Shown: positions 1 through 14,900, counted from the first letter of the stretch. The stretch: 64,000 nt of DNA from Syngnathus acus (GCF_901709675.1 NC_051093.1:9930053-9994052), one strand, 5' to 3'. Numbers and translations: made by a program. Notes: generated by a model from the sequence alone, not told the origin.

Positions 1-826
1 GCCCTGTGTCAGGTTGAGGTGGAATGTGATGAGTGGGCCGTGCTGCATGCACAGCGTGCGCAGAGTCGAACCGTCAATCTGCCGCAGAGAGCGAGAGAGG
101 GGGGGGGATCAACGGTGCCCCACCTTTGCATGCGTCCAGTGCTCTTACCTGTGGGGTCAGGTTCCTCAGAACCAACCAGCTACTGGTCCTGCTGCCGCTG
201 TCTGTACTCCACGTGGTGCCCGCTGCAAGTGAAGAAAGAGCACGTGTCACTGAGTAGAATGAGAAGTAGTTTCTTCTTCTTCTTGGGGCTCGCCGACCCA
301 CCCGTGGTGTAAGAGCTGCTCCAGCCTTGGGAGAGACCCAGAGAGTTCCCCCCCCACGTGGAGGACGACTTGGCGTTTGTGAGGCCGGGCGGCGGGCGGG
401 AGGGGGCCGTGGAGCTGCTCCGGGGTCCCTGCGGCACTTTCCACATGTCGTGGGAAAGCGAGGCTTGACTGTGCGAGACGGGACCCGGCGACCAAGTGGA
501 TTTCATCTCGGACAGTTTACCTACGCGCCGACACAAGCAAAAGGAAGGAGACAAGGAAAAGAATGACAAGAGCTCGCTCAGGCATCAACGGCACTTATCA
601 TAGTCGAGTCAACACATGGAGTTCTGAGCTCCTCAAAAGGGGTTTCCATGCTAATAGCTTTCCAGGGCAAAAGCACAACTAACTGTCAAAACGTAAACAA
701 GTTAGTCATGTAACAACTTTGCCTTCCACCAGATGCAACCTGCTTGCTCATGCAAACTCAAACAATGAATGCGACAAGTTATGCTATCCCGTCCGTGTTT
801 GTTCCCATGCACCAGGAGGAGGAGGA

Positions 827-857
<31 letters not shown>

Positions 858-862
858 GAGGA

Positions 863-893
<31 letters not shown>

Positions 894-2238
894 GAGGGTC
901 ACCAACACCACGGCGGGCGGCAAGCTGGCAAAATGGACACTCCGTCTAATGTGACCTATTCAATCAGGTGAAATGACGGGAGGGTCATGGTGTTTTATTA
1001 CGAGAAGGGAAAGGACAGGATTGATTTGCACTTGGGGGCGGGGTTTATCCGTGTACCTGTTTCGTCCATCTCCGGGGACGACAGACTGAACGAGCTAGTG
1101 TAGGCACTGACTGACCAATCAGAGGAGGGAGGCAGAGCCTCGTTCTGAGATGAAGTGGGGGAAGAGCCTGAGCCCGGCCCGCCCGAGACGGCAGCCAGCG
1201 CACAGACAAACAAAAGGAAAAAGAAAAAGCAGCAGAGAGAAAATGCCATGAAAGAAAAGCAGACAAGGAATGGTGAAGAGAACTGAAGAAGCAGAGCAGG
1301 CAAAATCCAAATGGAAAATGACAATACATGGCCGGCCCCATTTGAAAAGGACTCTCACCCGCACTTCGGTCTCGCAGCAGGTAGCGGTTGACATCTTGGA
1401 TGTTAGTGTTGATGGTGGGACCGCTCGGGACGCTGCCCGGCGTCATGTTGGGGTCCGTCTCTGGGTCGATATTCTGGAGACCCTTCCAGGGCACGCCTGG
1501 GCAGAACTCTGCAAAAGTCCAAGTTGAAATGCTGCTGCTGCCGCCGCCGCCATTCTTTTTGCCACGGCAGGCAACGCGCGCCGGACATTGTCGTACCCGG
1601 CGGCCAGTTGATGTTTGTCCCGTTGGCCATCTTGTCGCCGCTGCTCCCCTTCCCCTGCGGCCCCCAGCTGTCGGGGCCCACAAGGGGGCTGCCGGGGGAC
1701 TCGGAGCTGGACATCAGGTTATAAGGACTGTAAGAGTCATCCAGTTGAGCAGCCTTGCCAGGCGGACCCAGGTTGGTACCTAAAACGTGGAACACCGAGT
1801 TGGCTCAAAGTTGGCGGCTATGCTTTCGCCTCGCTCCTCACCGTGTTTGGGTTCCAAGGGGGAGGAGCTTCCAGAGAGGCTTTCCATAGTGTTGGGGTGC
1901 GTCCACTGCGAAAGGCGCGACTGGGGCTGGGGTGGCTCCTTGGCGGACATGGCCACCTCCACGCAGTTTACATTCATGTTTGGATTCAGTCCAGCTGAGT
2001 TTGACAAAGACACACACAATTGATTTGCATTCATCTCAAGGAGCAATCAATCCACCTACAGAGCGAATACGGGCTGTAAGGGTTTGGAGAAGACTGCGGC
2101 GGCTCTTTGGTCTGCAGGTCGGGAAGGCCCGGCGCCTGGAGGTGGCCCGGAAACGAGTCCAGGTTGCTTTTGGTCCCGCCGTGATGTAGGCCCGCGTGGG
2201 AGTGGGGAGGCTGCTGCTGCTGCTGCTGGTGGTGGTGC

Positions 2239-2269
<31 letters not shown>

Positions 2270-5200
2270 TGATTAGCAGCGCCTGGGCCAGCTGCCGTTG
2301 GTGCTGTTGGATCTGCTGCTGCATGTTATTGATTGTACGTGCAACCTGGAAGGAGAACGATGGGAACTGCTCAAGAATGGTTTTTCAAAGCATCCCAGCC
2401 GTTCCCACGAAAAACATTTGAGCGGGAACTCACTTGCTGCTCTTGTTGTCGAATGGGTCCAGAAACGTTGCGCTGGGCCTGTAACATCTGCTGCTGAATT
2501 TGTAAACGCTGGTAAGCCTGCAAGTCAACCAGATGCCCCATTTGAAGGAGTCTCAGAAGACATGTTGAAAATGGCGAGGAGTCCGAACGCCACTCACCAG
2601 TTGCAGCTGGTAGAGTTGATTCAGAAGAGTCATATGTTGAGGATTTATTGGCGAGGTTAAAAGTGCAGGATTCAGACCGATATTTTTTGCTGCAAACTGT
2701 AAGAGCTGTGCTTGAACCTGCGGGTGGATAGATAGCACGGTGTGGGGAAAAAGCCTTTGAAAGCTTTGGCCGCCGCCGCCATGGACCTACCTGAGGGGAG
2801 AGAAACTGAGGCACTTGAGCGCGGAGACTCGGCTGCTGAGAAGAGCCGAGAGGCGGCACTGGCGGCTGAGGAGGCGGCGGCGGCGGCGGCTGAGGCATGG
2901 CCCGGGCTTGTGCTGCTCCACCACCACCAAACATTCCACTCTGCATTTGCTGAACAGACGACCCGCCCGACCCGTTAGCATTTCACAGCGGACGTCGGCA
3001 CCGGCCACCGACTCACTTTGTCCGAGAAGGGTGAGCGGGGATCCGTGGAGGCTTCTTTGGAGAGATGTGGAGGTCGAGGACAGCTCATGGGTTTGTTGAG
3101 AAGCCCGTTGTTGTAGTCGTGTCCGGCGGCCATCCCCATTCCCCCCCGCTTGTCCAGTTCTGTCTTCTTCTCCAGCAGGGCGCTCATGGCCTGGTCCAGG
3201 TTCATGTTGTTGCTCTTTAAAGCCTCCTCTGCCGGATCCCGCTGAGAAGCAAATCACAAACAAAAGATCTATCTTTCAATGACAAAATGTGAATCCCGAT
3301 TGGATATCAAATAAAAAAATCCTTACCGGGAAGCCCATGTCCGTCAGCTGTTTGATAAGACGATTCATAATCCAGGTATCTTCTGGCTTCCCTGGAACTT
3401 TGACCTGGAACGACAGAACATCACAGTCAAACACACTTTTGGTTAGATGCTGTCCAAAATGGTCCTCATGCCTTTTGCGACATCTTTTTGGCTGCGTTTC
3501 CCCAAGAGTTGGTGGAGGTGTTGCCCTCCTGGGAAGCAGCGCTGTTCCACATGTCTCCGTCGTCCGCATCCCACTGACCTCCTGAGAGGAGCAACTCTTC
3601 ACCTCCGCCTCCCCATCCATCTTGCATAGCTTTGGAGGCTGGGGATTAAAAAACAAACAAACAGGCGTGTTAAAAACGGGCCTTGCAATATGTTTGGGGC
3701 CACTAGAGGGCAGGGTAGGTTTGTGGGAAAAGTCGCGCTTGGCCGTAAGCGGTCGCTCGATGATGACCTTGACGCATCTTGAGAGAACCCTCCAGCAGGA
3801 ACAATAACAACATGCAGGACAGTAACATTAAAAAAAAGAAAATCGTCAGTTAGGTTCATAATTTACCGGGTTTGCAAGATGCGGCTGTCATAGCTGGGTT
3901 CCCCCTACTGTAGTTGTCCTGGTTGCCATCGCCCCAGCCCCCGATGGGTTTCCCCCAGGCCGACGTACCCTTGTCCACGTTGACTGTTGAATGTGCACTT
4001 TCCCCCCAAGAGCTTTCTGCTTTGCTGTGAGAGCTGGAAAGTTCTCCCCAGCCTGGCGGTGGACACAGAAAGATCATAGTAAACGCATTTTCTGTCAGGA
4101 CCGACCAGAGTGGTTTTATTCATCACCTCCTGGATCTCTCTCTCTCTCTCTTTTTCTTGCATTCAGAGAAAAGCCACTTGACAAGCAATTCATCTTTTTA
4201 TCAATGTATGTATTCATTTTGTGTTTGGTTAAACAGGTGAACAGGAGGGGAAGTCAATCATTTAAGAACTGGCACAGCAGCCTGGTCGGTCTTGGCACGA
4301 TGGTGCCAGGGGGAGATTAGCGCAGGAAGAGAGCCTATGCTGAAGGCTAGCTTCATTTTCACTTGGATGGACCCAACCAAAAAAAACTTTCTGCTCTTTC
4401 AAAAAGCCATGAGCTACACATGTATAAAAGGGCAATATCAACAGCAGGGGGCGCTCTCCCAAACACGCTTCAACTGGGGACTTTCTCCCCTCAACACAGA
4501 TGGCAGCCAGTCAGCCAGCCAGTCAGCCCCATCTCATCATTTTCATTTTTCAAAAGGCGCTTTTGTAAACACCATTCCTCTACTTCCTTTGCTCGCCACG
4601 AGGTTAGCCAGGCGCACACACACGCACACGCACAAGATGAAGGCAGCTGATATTGTGTCATGTGACCAGCCTCGCTGAGATTGGACTGCACTGCTTATCT
4701 CGTTTGGGTAGCTAATTAGATGTAAAAGGGGCCAGCAGCAAGGTCAAGATTTGACCTTTAAGTCCATCAACAGCTTGGAGCTTAAGAGCGTGCTGCCCTA
4801 ACTAACTCACCAGCTTGTGTTTGACTTCAAATTAGAAGTGAAACGAGAATCTGGACACAAGAAATGAATGTCTGCTCCATGTGCGCATCAATCACGTTTG
4901 CTTTCGAAGCATCAATTTGGTTAGGAAAACAGAAGGGGAGTTCCTTTGCTAAATTTGCCCATGTCGAAATCATGATGTCATGGTCTTACCTTGCGCAATC
5001 ATGGGCCCCCTGTTGTGAGATGAGCCCGACTGGTGATGCAAAACGGGATCCATGGATCCGCTGCCGCCGCCGCCACCAGTGGGCGCTGGGTTTTGGGAAT
5101 TTGGACCGTGAGCGTGTAAAGGTGCAGGTGGTCCTTGATAGGCGTGATTGTGGGGATGAGCGCCAGCGTTATTGCCTCCAGCGCTAGCTTTAGCTTGAGC

Positions 5201-5887
5201 TGGATTGTTTCTGTCCCACAGATTGACGGATTTGTTGTAGGTACCAGGATCGCCCCAGGCCGAGGTCCCGTCGTCTATCTCCATCTTGCGTCGGATGGAC
5301 GGCGGCGAGGGTTCTTCCCAACCCGTGGCTTCGGCAGACGACTCGGCTTTGCCGCCGGTCCAGCCCTGCTTGACTGAGGCCGCGCCGCTCCAAGAGCCGA
5401 CGGCCCCCGCCGCGCCGGCGGGTCCGTCCTGAGATTTTGCCACCCAGCCCTGGGGAGGGCCGCCGGGCCGCGGAGCAACGGGCTCTCCCCAGCCCGCTTT
5501 GCCTCCGGCACCTGTGGCGCCTTGCATTCCCCCCCCCCAGCCTCGAGGACTTTCCTTCCAGCCCCCTGCGTCTCCGTCCCAGGAAGAGTTGCTTGGATTC
5601 TTTTTCCTCTCTTCGGGTTCTCCCCAGTCATTTGGAGAGTTGCTCACTGCGCTATTGCCCCAGCTGTGGGAGGCTTTAGGTTGCTCTCCCCAGTTCTGGC
5701 TCGTCGGCTTGCCGTGAGACTCCTCCCACCCCGACGACCTCTCGTCACCCCAAGACTGATTCTTGGGGATAGCGGAGGCGGGCACACCTTTCGGCAGGTT
5801 TCCCCAGCCACCTGGGCCGCTCGGGGGCTTAACGGTGTTGGGTTGATCTCCCCAGCCGGGGCTGGGATGGTTGCTAGCAGCAGCAGC

Positions 5888-5921
<34 letters not shown>

Positions 5922-8900
5922 GCTGAATTTCCCCCCCAACCCGAAGCTCCCTCGCTTTTGCTCCCAGTGTCAGTTCTTTGCGGGGGACCCATGTTAGTAT
6001 TGCAAGGCCCCTGGGCTTCGGGACCACTTTGAGAGTCCCAGGATTCGCTGGCAATGTCATTCTTCTTTTTAGTATTGTCCATGTCCCACGACGTGTGCTG
6101 GCGGACGGGGGTCTGCCCCCAGCCCGTATTACATAAGACCCTGGGGTCGAGATCCTGGGCGGGCAAGAGAGGAGCGGGGGTATCTTGGGACGAATGCTGT
6201 TTGGATCGGGGATGTCCTTCCGTGCTGTCGCCGCTTCCTTCGCTGGCAGCGGTCGTGCTCACCGCTCGGTTCCAAGAGCCGCTCTGCGCCGCCGGGTCCT
6301 GGGGAGGCGAGCTGGGGCCGTCCCAGCCCGCTTGAGCATCTTCACTTTGCTTCTTGGCCCAGTCTCCGCCGGACTGTTCGCCCCAGGCTCCGGGAGTTCC
6401 CGACCCGCTTCCAGCCTGGCCCCAGCCGGAGTCTTTAGAGGACGGCGCCTTCGAGTCACCGTCGAGGCCCCATCCCGAAGATGCGCTATCTTCTCCGTTG
6501 ACCTGCTTGGCCCCCATTGGAGGCGGGCCCGCGGATGCATTGCCCCAACTGGGCAGGTGGCGGGCGGGACTCGCTTGTTCCGGCTTATTTGTGTGATTTG
6601 GTCCGTCAGTTTTAAGGTTCTGAGGTTCTGAACTGAAAGACACATTTGTGGATGGCGAAGGGTGTGACTCTGACACGTCAGAGGTCATGATGCTACCCCA
6701 GGCACTGCCGATACCCGAGGAGTTACTGTTAGTGTTGGCTCCGGGATGGGTGCTGGTCTGGCTTGATGGCGGCGGCGGCGGGCCAGTGGGATTACAGAAG
6801 TTTGGAGTGGATTGAGGGGGTGAAATGACGTTGGCTCCCCCTGAGCTGCCTGCCCCCGCCGCATCGTGGCCCAACACGGGCCACGCCGACGGGTTAGCGT
6901 TAGGGTTCAAGTTCAAGTTACAGTTGGAGGTTGGCAAAGAGCCCCATCCTCTGCTGCCGTCATTTTTCCCTTCACCGCCGGCGGAGGACTGAGACGGTCC
7001 GGACCCGGAACCCCAGCGATTGGCTGCAACCTGGCTTGAGTGCATGTTGCTTCCAGTATGATTGGCAGGGCTGAGTCCAGTGTTGGCCTTACTGCTGAGG
7101 TGGTTGACGGGGAAGTGGCCCGTCTGGCTATTGGCCCCTGTGGCCATCGTCGGATGACAACACCAATCGCTATTATTACTACTACTACGACTGTCGGTAC
7201 TACAAGTGCTACTGTTGCTGGTCATGTGACCGGGCTCAGTGTCCAAAGAGCATCGTCCTTGACGGGCCTTGTTCTGGCTGAGCGTAATTGAAGGCCAAGC
7301 CTCCGTGTCCTTCTGGTCAATGATCAGTTGATGGCCGCAACTCGTATTAGCGCAAGTTGCAGCGCTCCTGTCGGCTGGCAGGTGCCCCCAAAGGGGATTC
7401 TCATACTGGGTTCCCGGGCTGCTCTGTGGGGGCAGTTCTGGAGAGAAGCACAAAAAAAGAAAATTGGCTGAGGAAGGGCTTTCAACTTAGGTACGTAGTA
7501 CGTCATCACGCCCACATACAACGTGAAATACCATGGCAACGGAACAAGTCCACTTCTGTTCTTAATTGCAAGCTCGATGACTGAAAAACATTCGACGGTT
7601 CAACTTAGTTGCAAACAGCTGTCGTATGCTTCAAAACAAATTAGAATTGATCCGTAAATATGCGCGTTTAACCGATCGGATTAAACATCCGATTAATTGG
7701 CTGGTTTTTGTTTTGTTAAATTGCAGCAGCAAATATATCATTTTTGTAATTCTAAAAATATTGAAAAAAAGAAACAGTGAACATAGAAATATATACGTAT
7801 ATTTTTTTTTTTTAAATAAAAAACTGCTTTGACAATTCAAAGTAAGACGCTATTATTTTCTCTTGGACCGCTTCCACGACGCTGATGCAAATACAAGTGC
7901 GGTGTGTGCATTGATCAGCACCCCGACCGACGACGCCACATCATCAATCAATTTATCTATCTATCTATCTTTCTTTCTTTCTATCTCACCTTTCTACTGT
8001 GCGACTGTTTACATGCGTCCTCGACGAGTTAAGCTCGCATGCAAACGGGGAGCCTTGGCGGCAATCGCATTGCACTGAGCATTTGCCTTTAATTCCGGCT
8101 TACTTTTTAACGCTGTAAGTAGGAAGGAAGAAAGGAAGGAGGAGAGAAAGCAGCGCGAGAGTGAGGCGAAAAGGGGCCACTGTGCTTCTGACACGCAGCG
8201 CAGCGCAGCGCAGCGCAACGCAACGCAGCGCAGCGCAGCCTTTCTCCAGCGTCACTCCACTAAGAGGAGCGGGACCGCCATTTTCTCAGTCCTGAATTTG
8301 AGCCAAAAAGGCTGTGAGCTGAGCTACCGTCTCTGCCTGCAACGTGTAAAAGCATGCACGCCTGCCTCGCCTCACTCGCTCGCAATGACATTTGCGGAGG
8401 AGCGCAGCGCAAGTGTGTCGCGCGTGCCCACAATGCACTGCCGCTGCAAAAATAACTGCACAGCAAGCAAGCATGGAGCAAAGGAAAGGACGAGCGTGAG
8501 CTCCGCCGCGCTCCCCGCGCCCAAATACCTGTGGAGAGGTGCCTCCCGACCATCGTGCAAGGAACTAGGTTTTGTGCGACACGGGGACCATCCTTGTCTC
8601 AATATGTCTGCTTGCCTCACCGAGCCTCTGAAATGCTGCCAAGAAGTTGCACAGCTCTTGCGCGGCGTGAGACACCCCCCTCTCCCTCCCTCCCTCCCTC
8701 CCTTCCTTCCTTCCTTCCTCACCCCACATGCTCCCTCCCTCCCTCCCTCCCTCCCTCCCTCCAACATTGCTTTGGCTGGGTCTCGCCGACTCAATCTATT
8801 GCCCCCCCCCCCACTGGCTTTATTTATATCATGCTCTATTCCTATCCCGACGACTGATACGCTCCCTCGCTGGAAATGGAAGCCCTAAAGAGAAAGCAGG

Positions 8901-11900
8901 CTGGGCGAGGGGAGGGGAGGGGACAGACAGTAATGTGGAGGGAGGGAGGGAGGGAGGGAGGGAGGGAGGGAGCAGTATTGTTGGTGGCTGGTTGGATGGA
9001 TGGAGCGCCAAGCACTCAAATGGCATGAGGAGGTAAAACAAAACAAAAGCGGGGCTCTTCTAAACACAGCCTCGGAGCTTTTAACCTTTCACTAAATGGC
9101 ACCAAATATTTAACCAAGACCACTCACTCATTGTGCATTTAGCACCGGCGTGCACAATTGCAAACCTCTTGAATAGCACAAGCAAAAACCACGTGCAACC
9201 GGCATGACGTCATGATAATAAATGTTTATTCTTAATTAACATAGAGCAGCCAATGTTGCAGCTCTAAAAGGCTGCTCTGGCAATTGTTGGATTCAAATAA
9301 GCAAGTTCATGTGGATCTGGACTCAAACATGTCACTGGAGAAGCGTCAAAGCAGAGCAACGCAACAGAGGATGACGTGCTTGTCAATTAATGGAAGGCAT
9401 GGAGGAAACAGGAGAAGCAGGAGCCGAGAGCTTGGCAACGGGGAGGAAGAAAAAAAAGAAAATGTCAGCAGCTCCCCGGATCAAGGCTGCCAGTGTGCAC
9501 TAGTGATACCAGTGCCCACGCACCACAACACAATACATCAATGTTTAGTGGAAAACAGTGCTGCTATGCTGGAGGTTCTGCCCACTGAACCTCATGATTG
9601 TGCAGATGGAAGGGAGAGAGGCTCCGGACATTCGGTGAAAACTGCCAGTACTGTGGATCTACTGTTTGCATGAAACATAAGTCATAAACAAATGAATGAA
9701 ACAAATAATAAATGTTATTTAGAAAAAATATAGTTGTCTTCAAATAATCCCAATTCTCATTTTATAATTACGCAGCCATTGTCTGCTGAAATCAGATCAA
9801 TAGCAAAGACAAGAGATGACGTCTGCGAGATGCTGGTTGAGTGATGGAAGGAGGAAGTGATCCAGGAGGGATGTGCGGCCCTCACTCAGATGGACTGATC
9901 CCGGCCGGCTTAATGAAGTCCCCCGCGGACCGGATGCTTTGGAGCTGAGCTGAGCTGAGCTGAGCATGCATGCTGCCAGCCAGCCAGTACAACAACACCT
10001 CAGAAAACAAAAAATTGCTTCCTAATTGAAGCAAATCAAACAAATAGCTCAATAACCAGGAGAGTGACAGGAGAGGCATGCATTTTTCCAAGTTCACATG
10101 CATGTTGTCATGTTTTCCATTCCCCTCCCCCCCTGAAAGGATAAACCAGGTCAAGGGCTTTCTCCAACATGCCAGTCTTAAAATAGCTGCCTCTCACACG
10201 CCGCCTCCTCCTCCTCCTCCTCCTCCTCCTCCTCCTCTCCATCAAAGAGCCTCAGGATACAGAGTGCGAGCCGAGCCAATGGCAACGCAGCGACTCTGTC
10301 GGAATAATGGCAAAGCCGACAGACATACATGTAGCGTGGACTAATCCCCGCTCGCCCGTGGCCAGCTACACGCTACGTGCTGCGATGCTGTTTGTGAAGG
10401 AGGAGGCGGGGCTAGTTTGCGGCCCAGATAGCAAACATCAAGCGCCGTTCTTAATGGAGAGTCAATGTTTAATCACATCAGAAGGGAATCCCCGACGCTC
10501 TGGCGTCATCACAAGAGCACATCGACTCCATCCGTCTTCTACATGAGAAGACCTTTTTTGTTGACGTCGGCAAAGCAAAGTAAAGAATCGGCGTGCGTTC
10601 AGCCACTGCTGACACAGAGCACTAGTGAAAGGAGAACCGGGGAGGCCTATCGAACAAGGGAGGGAGGGCAGGAGGGGAGGGAGGGCAGGGAGGGCAGGAG
10701 GGGAGGAAGGGAGGGAGGGCAGAAGGGGAGGAGACAAGCGCTAGCTTTTACCGTAAGCCGTGACTCACTCCAGCCCACAGCGCTGGACCTCGGCCAGGCT
10801 CGCTTCGCTCCACCAATCTTTCTCTTCCTTGGGCTTTCGAGTGATGCCAAACCAGGCCCAGCGAGATGTCCAGCCAACTAGCTAGCTCCATACAAGCCTC
10901 TTCCCCCCAAAAGAGGAAATAGTCCACAAAGTGTGGGAGGAGGAGGAGGAGGTGCGGGATGACCGTCTGATTGCCACGGAGATGGAGCTGCTTTGGTCAA
11001 AGCGTCGACAGAAAACGCCCCAGAATGGATGGGCTTCACTCTCCGGAAGGAAAAGACACAAACGTGCCAGCTGTGTTGACTCTGCCTTTTTTCTTCCGAG
11101 TGAAAATCAAAGAGCGGTGTTGAAACACCTTGAGCAGAAGAAATCTCTGCTTACCTGTGGGCAGGTTTGCAAAGGAGGACTCCAGGTGGCCGGCGGCGGC
11201 GGCGAGCGTCAGGGTCCCGGGCGGGAGCGGCTGGCCCCTCTTCAGCAGCTGCTTGTGCTCGTGCTGGCGGAAGCGCGGGGGCACCTCTCTGGCCGGGTGA
11301 CGCTGCTGCTGCTGCTGCTGCTGCAAGGAGCTCTGAGGAGGCTGCTGGCAAGCGGCGCCAGGGGCGCGCTTGCCATCGCCGCTGCTCGGGGGTACGGGCG
11401 GGACAGGAGGGACGGGCTCGAGCTTGGCGGAGTCCGGCACTGTTTGCACAAAAAAGCAGACGCGCTGCTAACCATCTGACAGCACATCTATCTTATGGTG
11501 GTAACAATTCAATAGCGAGCGATGTGTGAGAAGAGGTACGAGGTCAGGAGGTCCCCCGGCCCGAGGTCAAATAGGATTATCTCCTGGCGGGTCACAGAGT
11601 GGGTCACATGGCCATTGAGCACGATGGCTAATGGCCACATTACATCATATGGACGATGGTAAACTCGAATGTAAACAGACAGTCGGTCATAAAGCAAAGC
11701 AGCGTCCACATCGTGCCCGAGGAGATTATTGGATGTAAATTGAGCCAACGGGGATGTTTTCCCCTCCCTCCCTCCCTCGTGCTGATAAACGACAGGCGTC
11801 AAATAAACACTTTGAAATGAGTGAGGAAGAGCGGCGCTCTGCCATTGGCTCAGCTTCCAAGTGTGCGCATTGAAGCAATGAATAACTCACACACACCAGG

Positions 11901-14900
11901 CCAGCCCCAACACACACAAACAAAAGCGTTATGCAACGCTGAGGCCCACACTGAGGGGAGGCCGGCCGGCCGGCCGGCCGCTTGCATTTTGACGGTCAGT
12001 CGGAGAGTGTGTATTTGTGTCGTATCGGTCGGTGCCCCCCGGTGGGCTATAACCTTGGAACGCTCCGGTTACCCCTGCATCTGGCGGCTGAAGCGTCTCA
12101 TCAGATGTCATTAACCCCCCCCGCCGCCCTCGTTCTGATTCACTATTTGGACGCTCTCCTCACAGAAGGCGAGACGGACTGCCACTTCCACGTAAAAGCT
12201 CGCTTTAATCACATTTATGGAGGCTGATTTTACACCGTCGAGACTCTGACGCGTGACGTCGATTCTTCTGGAAGCTTTGGGGGAAGGGGAAAGTGGGGCC
12301 AGCTGCTCTCCCAGCCAATCACAGAGGAGAAATAAAACCAAGGCAGGCGGGAGGGAGGGAGGGAGGGAGGGAGGGAGCGAGAGCCAGCCAGCCAGCGAGC
12401 GGATCCACGGGAACAGAGGGAACGAGGTACAGCAAGCCATGAAAAGAAGAGACTCCGCCCCCTCTGCAAGTTCCAGTCTCACTGGCGGAAACCAGCTTAG
12501 GTCGAAAATCCGCTTACAATTAGAACGCTACTTGCCTACAGAACGCCACGTTGCTGTCCAGTCTTGTTTCAAAAGAAGCAAACCGCTGCGTCAAAATAAT
12601 GTCAAGACAGGTGTGATCGCACCAAAAAAGAAATAATCATTTGAAAGTCCCCCGAGCACAGCCCTCTGTCAAAAGTCACCTTCTCCGACAGCCTCACGGG
12701 AGAATTGCCGCTTGCTTCATCAAAAATGCACATCCGACGGCGGCGGCGGCGGCCTGCAGGCTATGCGCGCCTCACACGGATGGATGAGGCTTCCTCATTT
12801 CCCACTTGAAAGGGGTTGGGAATATTTGGGATAGGAAAGATGATAGCGTGCTCGGCAGGCTGTTTAAGACGTCAAACGACTGTCAAAGCTTTTGTTTGAA
12901 CAACAGCTGTCATCAAATTCTCCACGCTCACGCTCAACTAGCAATTTGCTTCGTCAGTATTGATCCTGGCTCAGCTTAAAGCCAAAAGTACTTAGCGTGT
13001 GGATTGGCGACGCGTCCGACCGCACGAGCGCTTCCGCCTAAAGCGCCGTCGTCCGTCCACGCTTCCGTTCGTCAAGGGGGAGCGAGCAGACGCATTGGAA
13101 CTTCCGCAAACTTTGCTTAGTGAGTGATTAGGAGCTTCCCAAAGCTGAGCTTTTAATCTGCAAAACCAAGGCCGCAAGTGCTATACGCTGTTGCGTTCAT
13201 CATTTTGGGGGTATGGTTCAGTTGGGAATCGGGGGAGCTCATGTGACTAATATTGCTCATTTGACATTACAATCATCTGACAACGATAGTGCACATTTGA
13301 TTACCTTGGCTTTTAAAGCTGTGAATTCGAAATGAGTGGGAAAAGCTCGCAAGAAGTCAATCAAAGTGCGTACATTGATGTGATGTCTTTGGGGCTTGGG
13401 AAATGAGAGCACCGCGCCACGTCGCGTCGCGTCTCACAAGAGAGACGATTCAAATGCTTCATTAGAAATGAATGAATGTGAAACGGTAGTTAAGGAAGAC
13501 GGCCCGGCCCGGCCCGGCCCGGCCTCCATGCAAGACATTGAAAAAGAACGAGCTGCACTGTCTGCACTGACAGCAAACTCGGCTGGGCTATTCATCAAAT
13601 AGCGGCTACGCTAAACGCTAACGACCGTGATTACAAATATTGGCTGTGTTTATCAACCAACATGATCTACGGACATTTTCATATGTGAAATCATCATTTA
13701 AAAACCACCAAGCCAAAGATGGATGGAGGTTCAAGCCACTAAAAGAGTCATTTAAAAACAGAAAGATGCGGCCATTATGTTAAAGAGGTGGCGACCGTGT
13801 CACTTTTGGAACAGGCTAACTAGAAACTAGCAACTTGTTGGATCTGCTCTCGGCAAAGGTTATACTGCCTATTTTTGCCCCCTCCCAAAAAAAAAGAAAA
13901 ATCACAAAATATTCAGCCAAAACGTGCTCAATTGGGAATAGAAACAACATGGCCGCCCAAAAACCAGCGACGTGGATTTAACTAAAAACAGCCGAGCGGT
14001 GTGGTTTGTTCAAAGAGTGTCCAGACTATTTTCTACAACTTTGGCAAGGAAAGTGGCCATCCTGGGCAAGCTTAGCCGTATTTAGAAATGCTTGCGCACC
14101 AGGAAGTAGCGTGGTCGAAGTCATCGTGTTGAAGGTTTTAAAATTCAGTTTCGCTAAACCTGTTCTGCTGTTTTTTTGGGGGAGGGTTGGGGGTCGGTCC
14201 GCTGCAATATGCTTGCAAAGACCTAGACGGTCCAAGTAGGCTCTTTGAAGATCATAAGAGACGGCGAACGGCGCTGAGCAAGAAAAATGGGAGGTTTGTA
14301 ACTGTTGCCGGTCACACGGGGACAAGCGACTCCGACTTGGTGTCACGCGCACGCACGCACGCACGCACGCGCACACACACAGACGGGTCAGGTCGGGTCG
14401 GTGGATCCCACAATGGGCCCCCTCAGGCAAACAGGAAAGCAGAGTGTGTGCTCCGTTCGGTCTCTTTCTTTTCCTCGCTAGCTTTTTTTCTCTCCCTTCG
14501 TACTCAACCAGAGGCATGGGTTAGGGTTCTTTCACTTCACTTGCAAGACTAGAAGCACAACAAGTCATCCCATCTTTCGGCTCCTTCCTGCTGGCTGGCT
14601 GGCTGGCTGGCTGGCTCGGTCCCAGGATGCGGGCACGTTCTGTTACTATGGCGGCGCTCAGGGTATCTGTTTATTCAGACTCCACAAGATCCCTGGGCTC
14701 CTAATTAGCTCCCTCCCTTCCCTGTATGCAGTGCACCAACATCATATAGACTCATTAGGTCGCAGATGGACTTTTCTCTACAATGTGATCTTCTGTTGCT
14801 ATGAAATCACCTTATGGCGTTCGTTAGTGAATGGATTTGCGCCGCAGGTATTGATCTCAGCGCTTCTCCTCAAACTTAATTGATTTCCATTTCAAGCGAA

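Larger units (their letters stand above)
7438..11154 (-). other. tnrc6c intron rich in simple repeats
   Basis: No coding exon could be supported here. It holds an AT-rich block (about 7620-7830), a TATC/TTTC run (7957-7985), a GCGCA pentamer array (8194-8239), a CCCT array (8676-8762), a GGGA array (8938-8972), a CTC run (10203-10238) and GGGA/GGCA-rich purine sequence (10655-10735). Short open frames are low-complexity and lack splice context. Confidence 0.7.
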
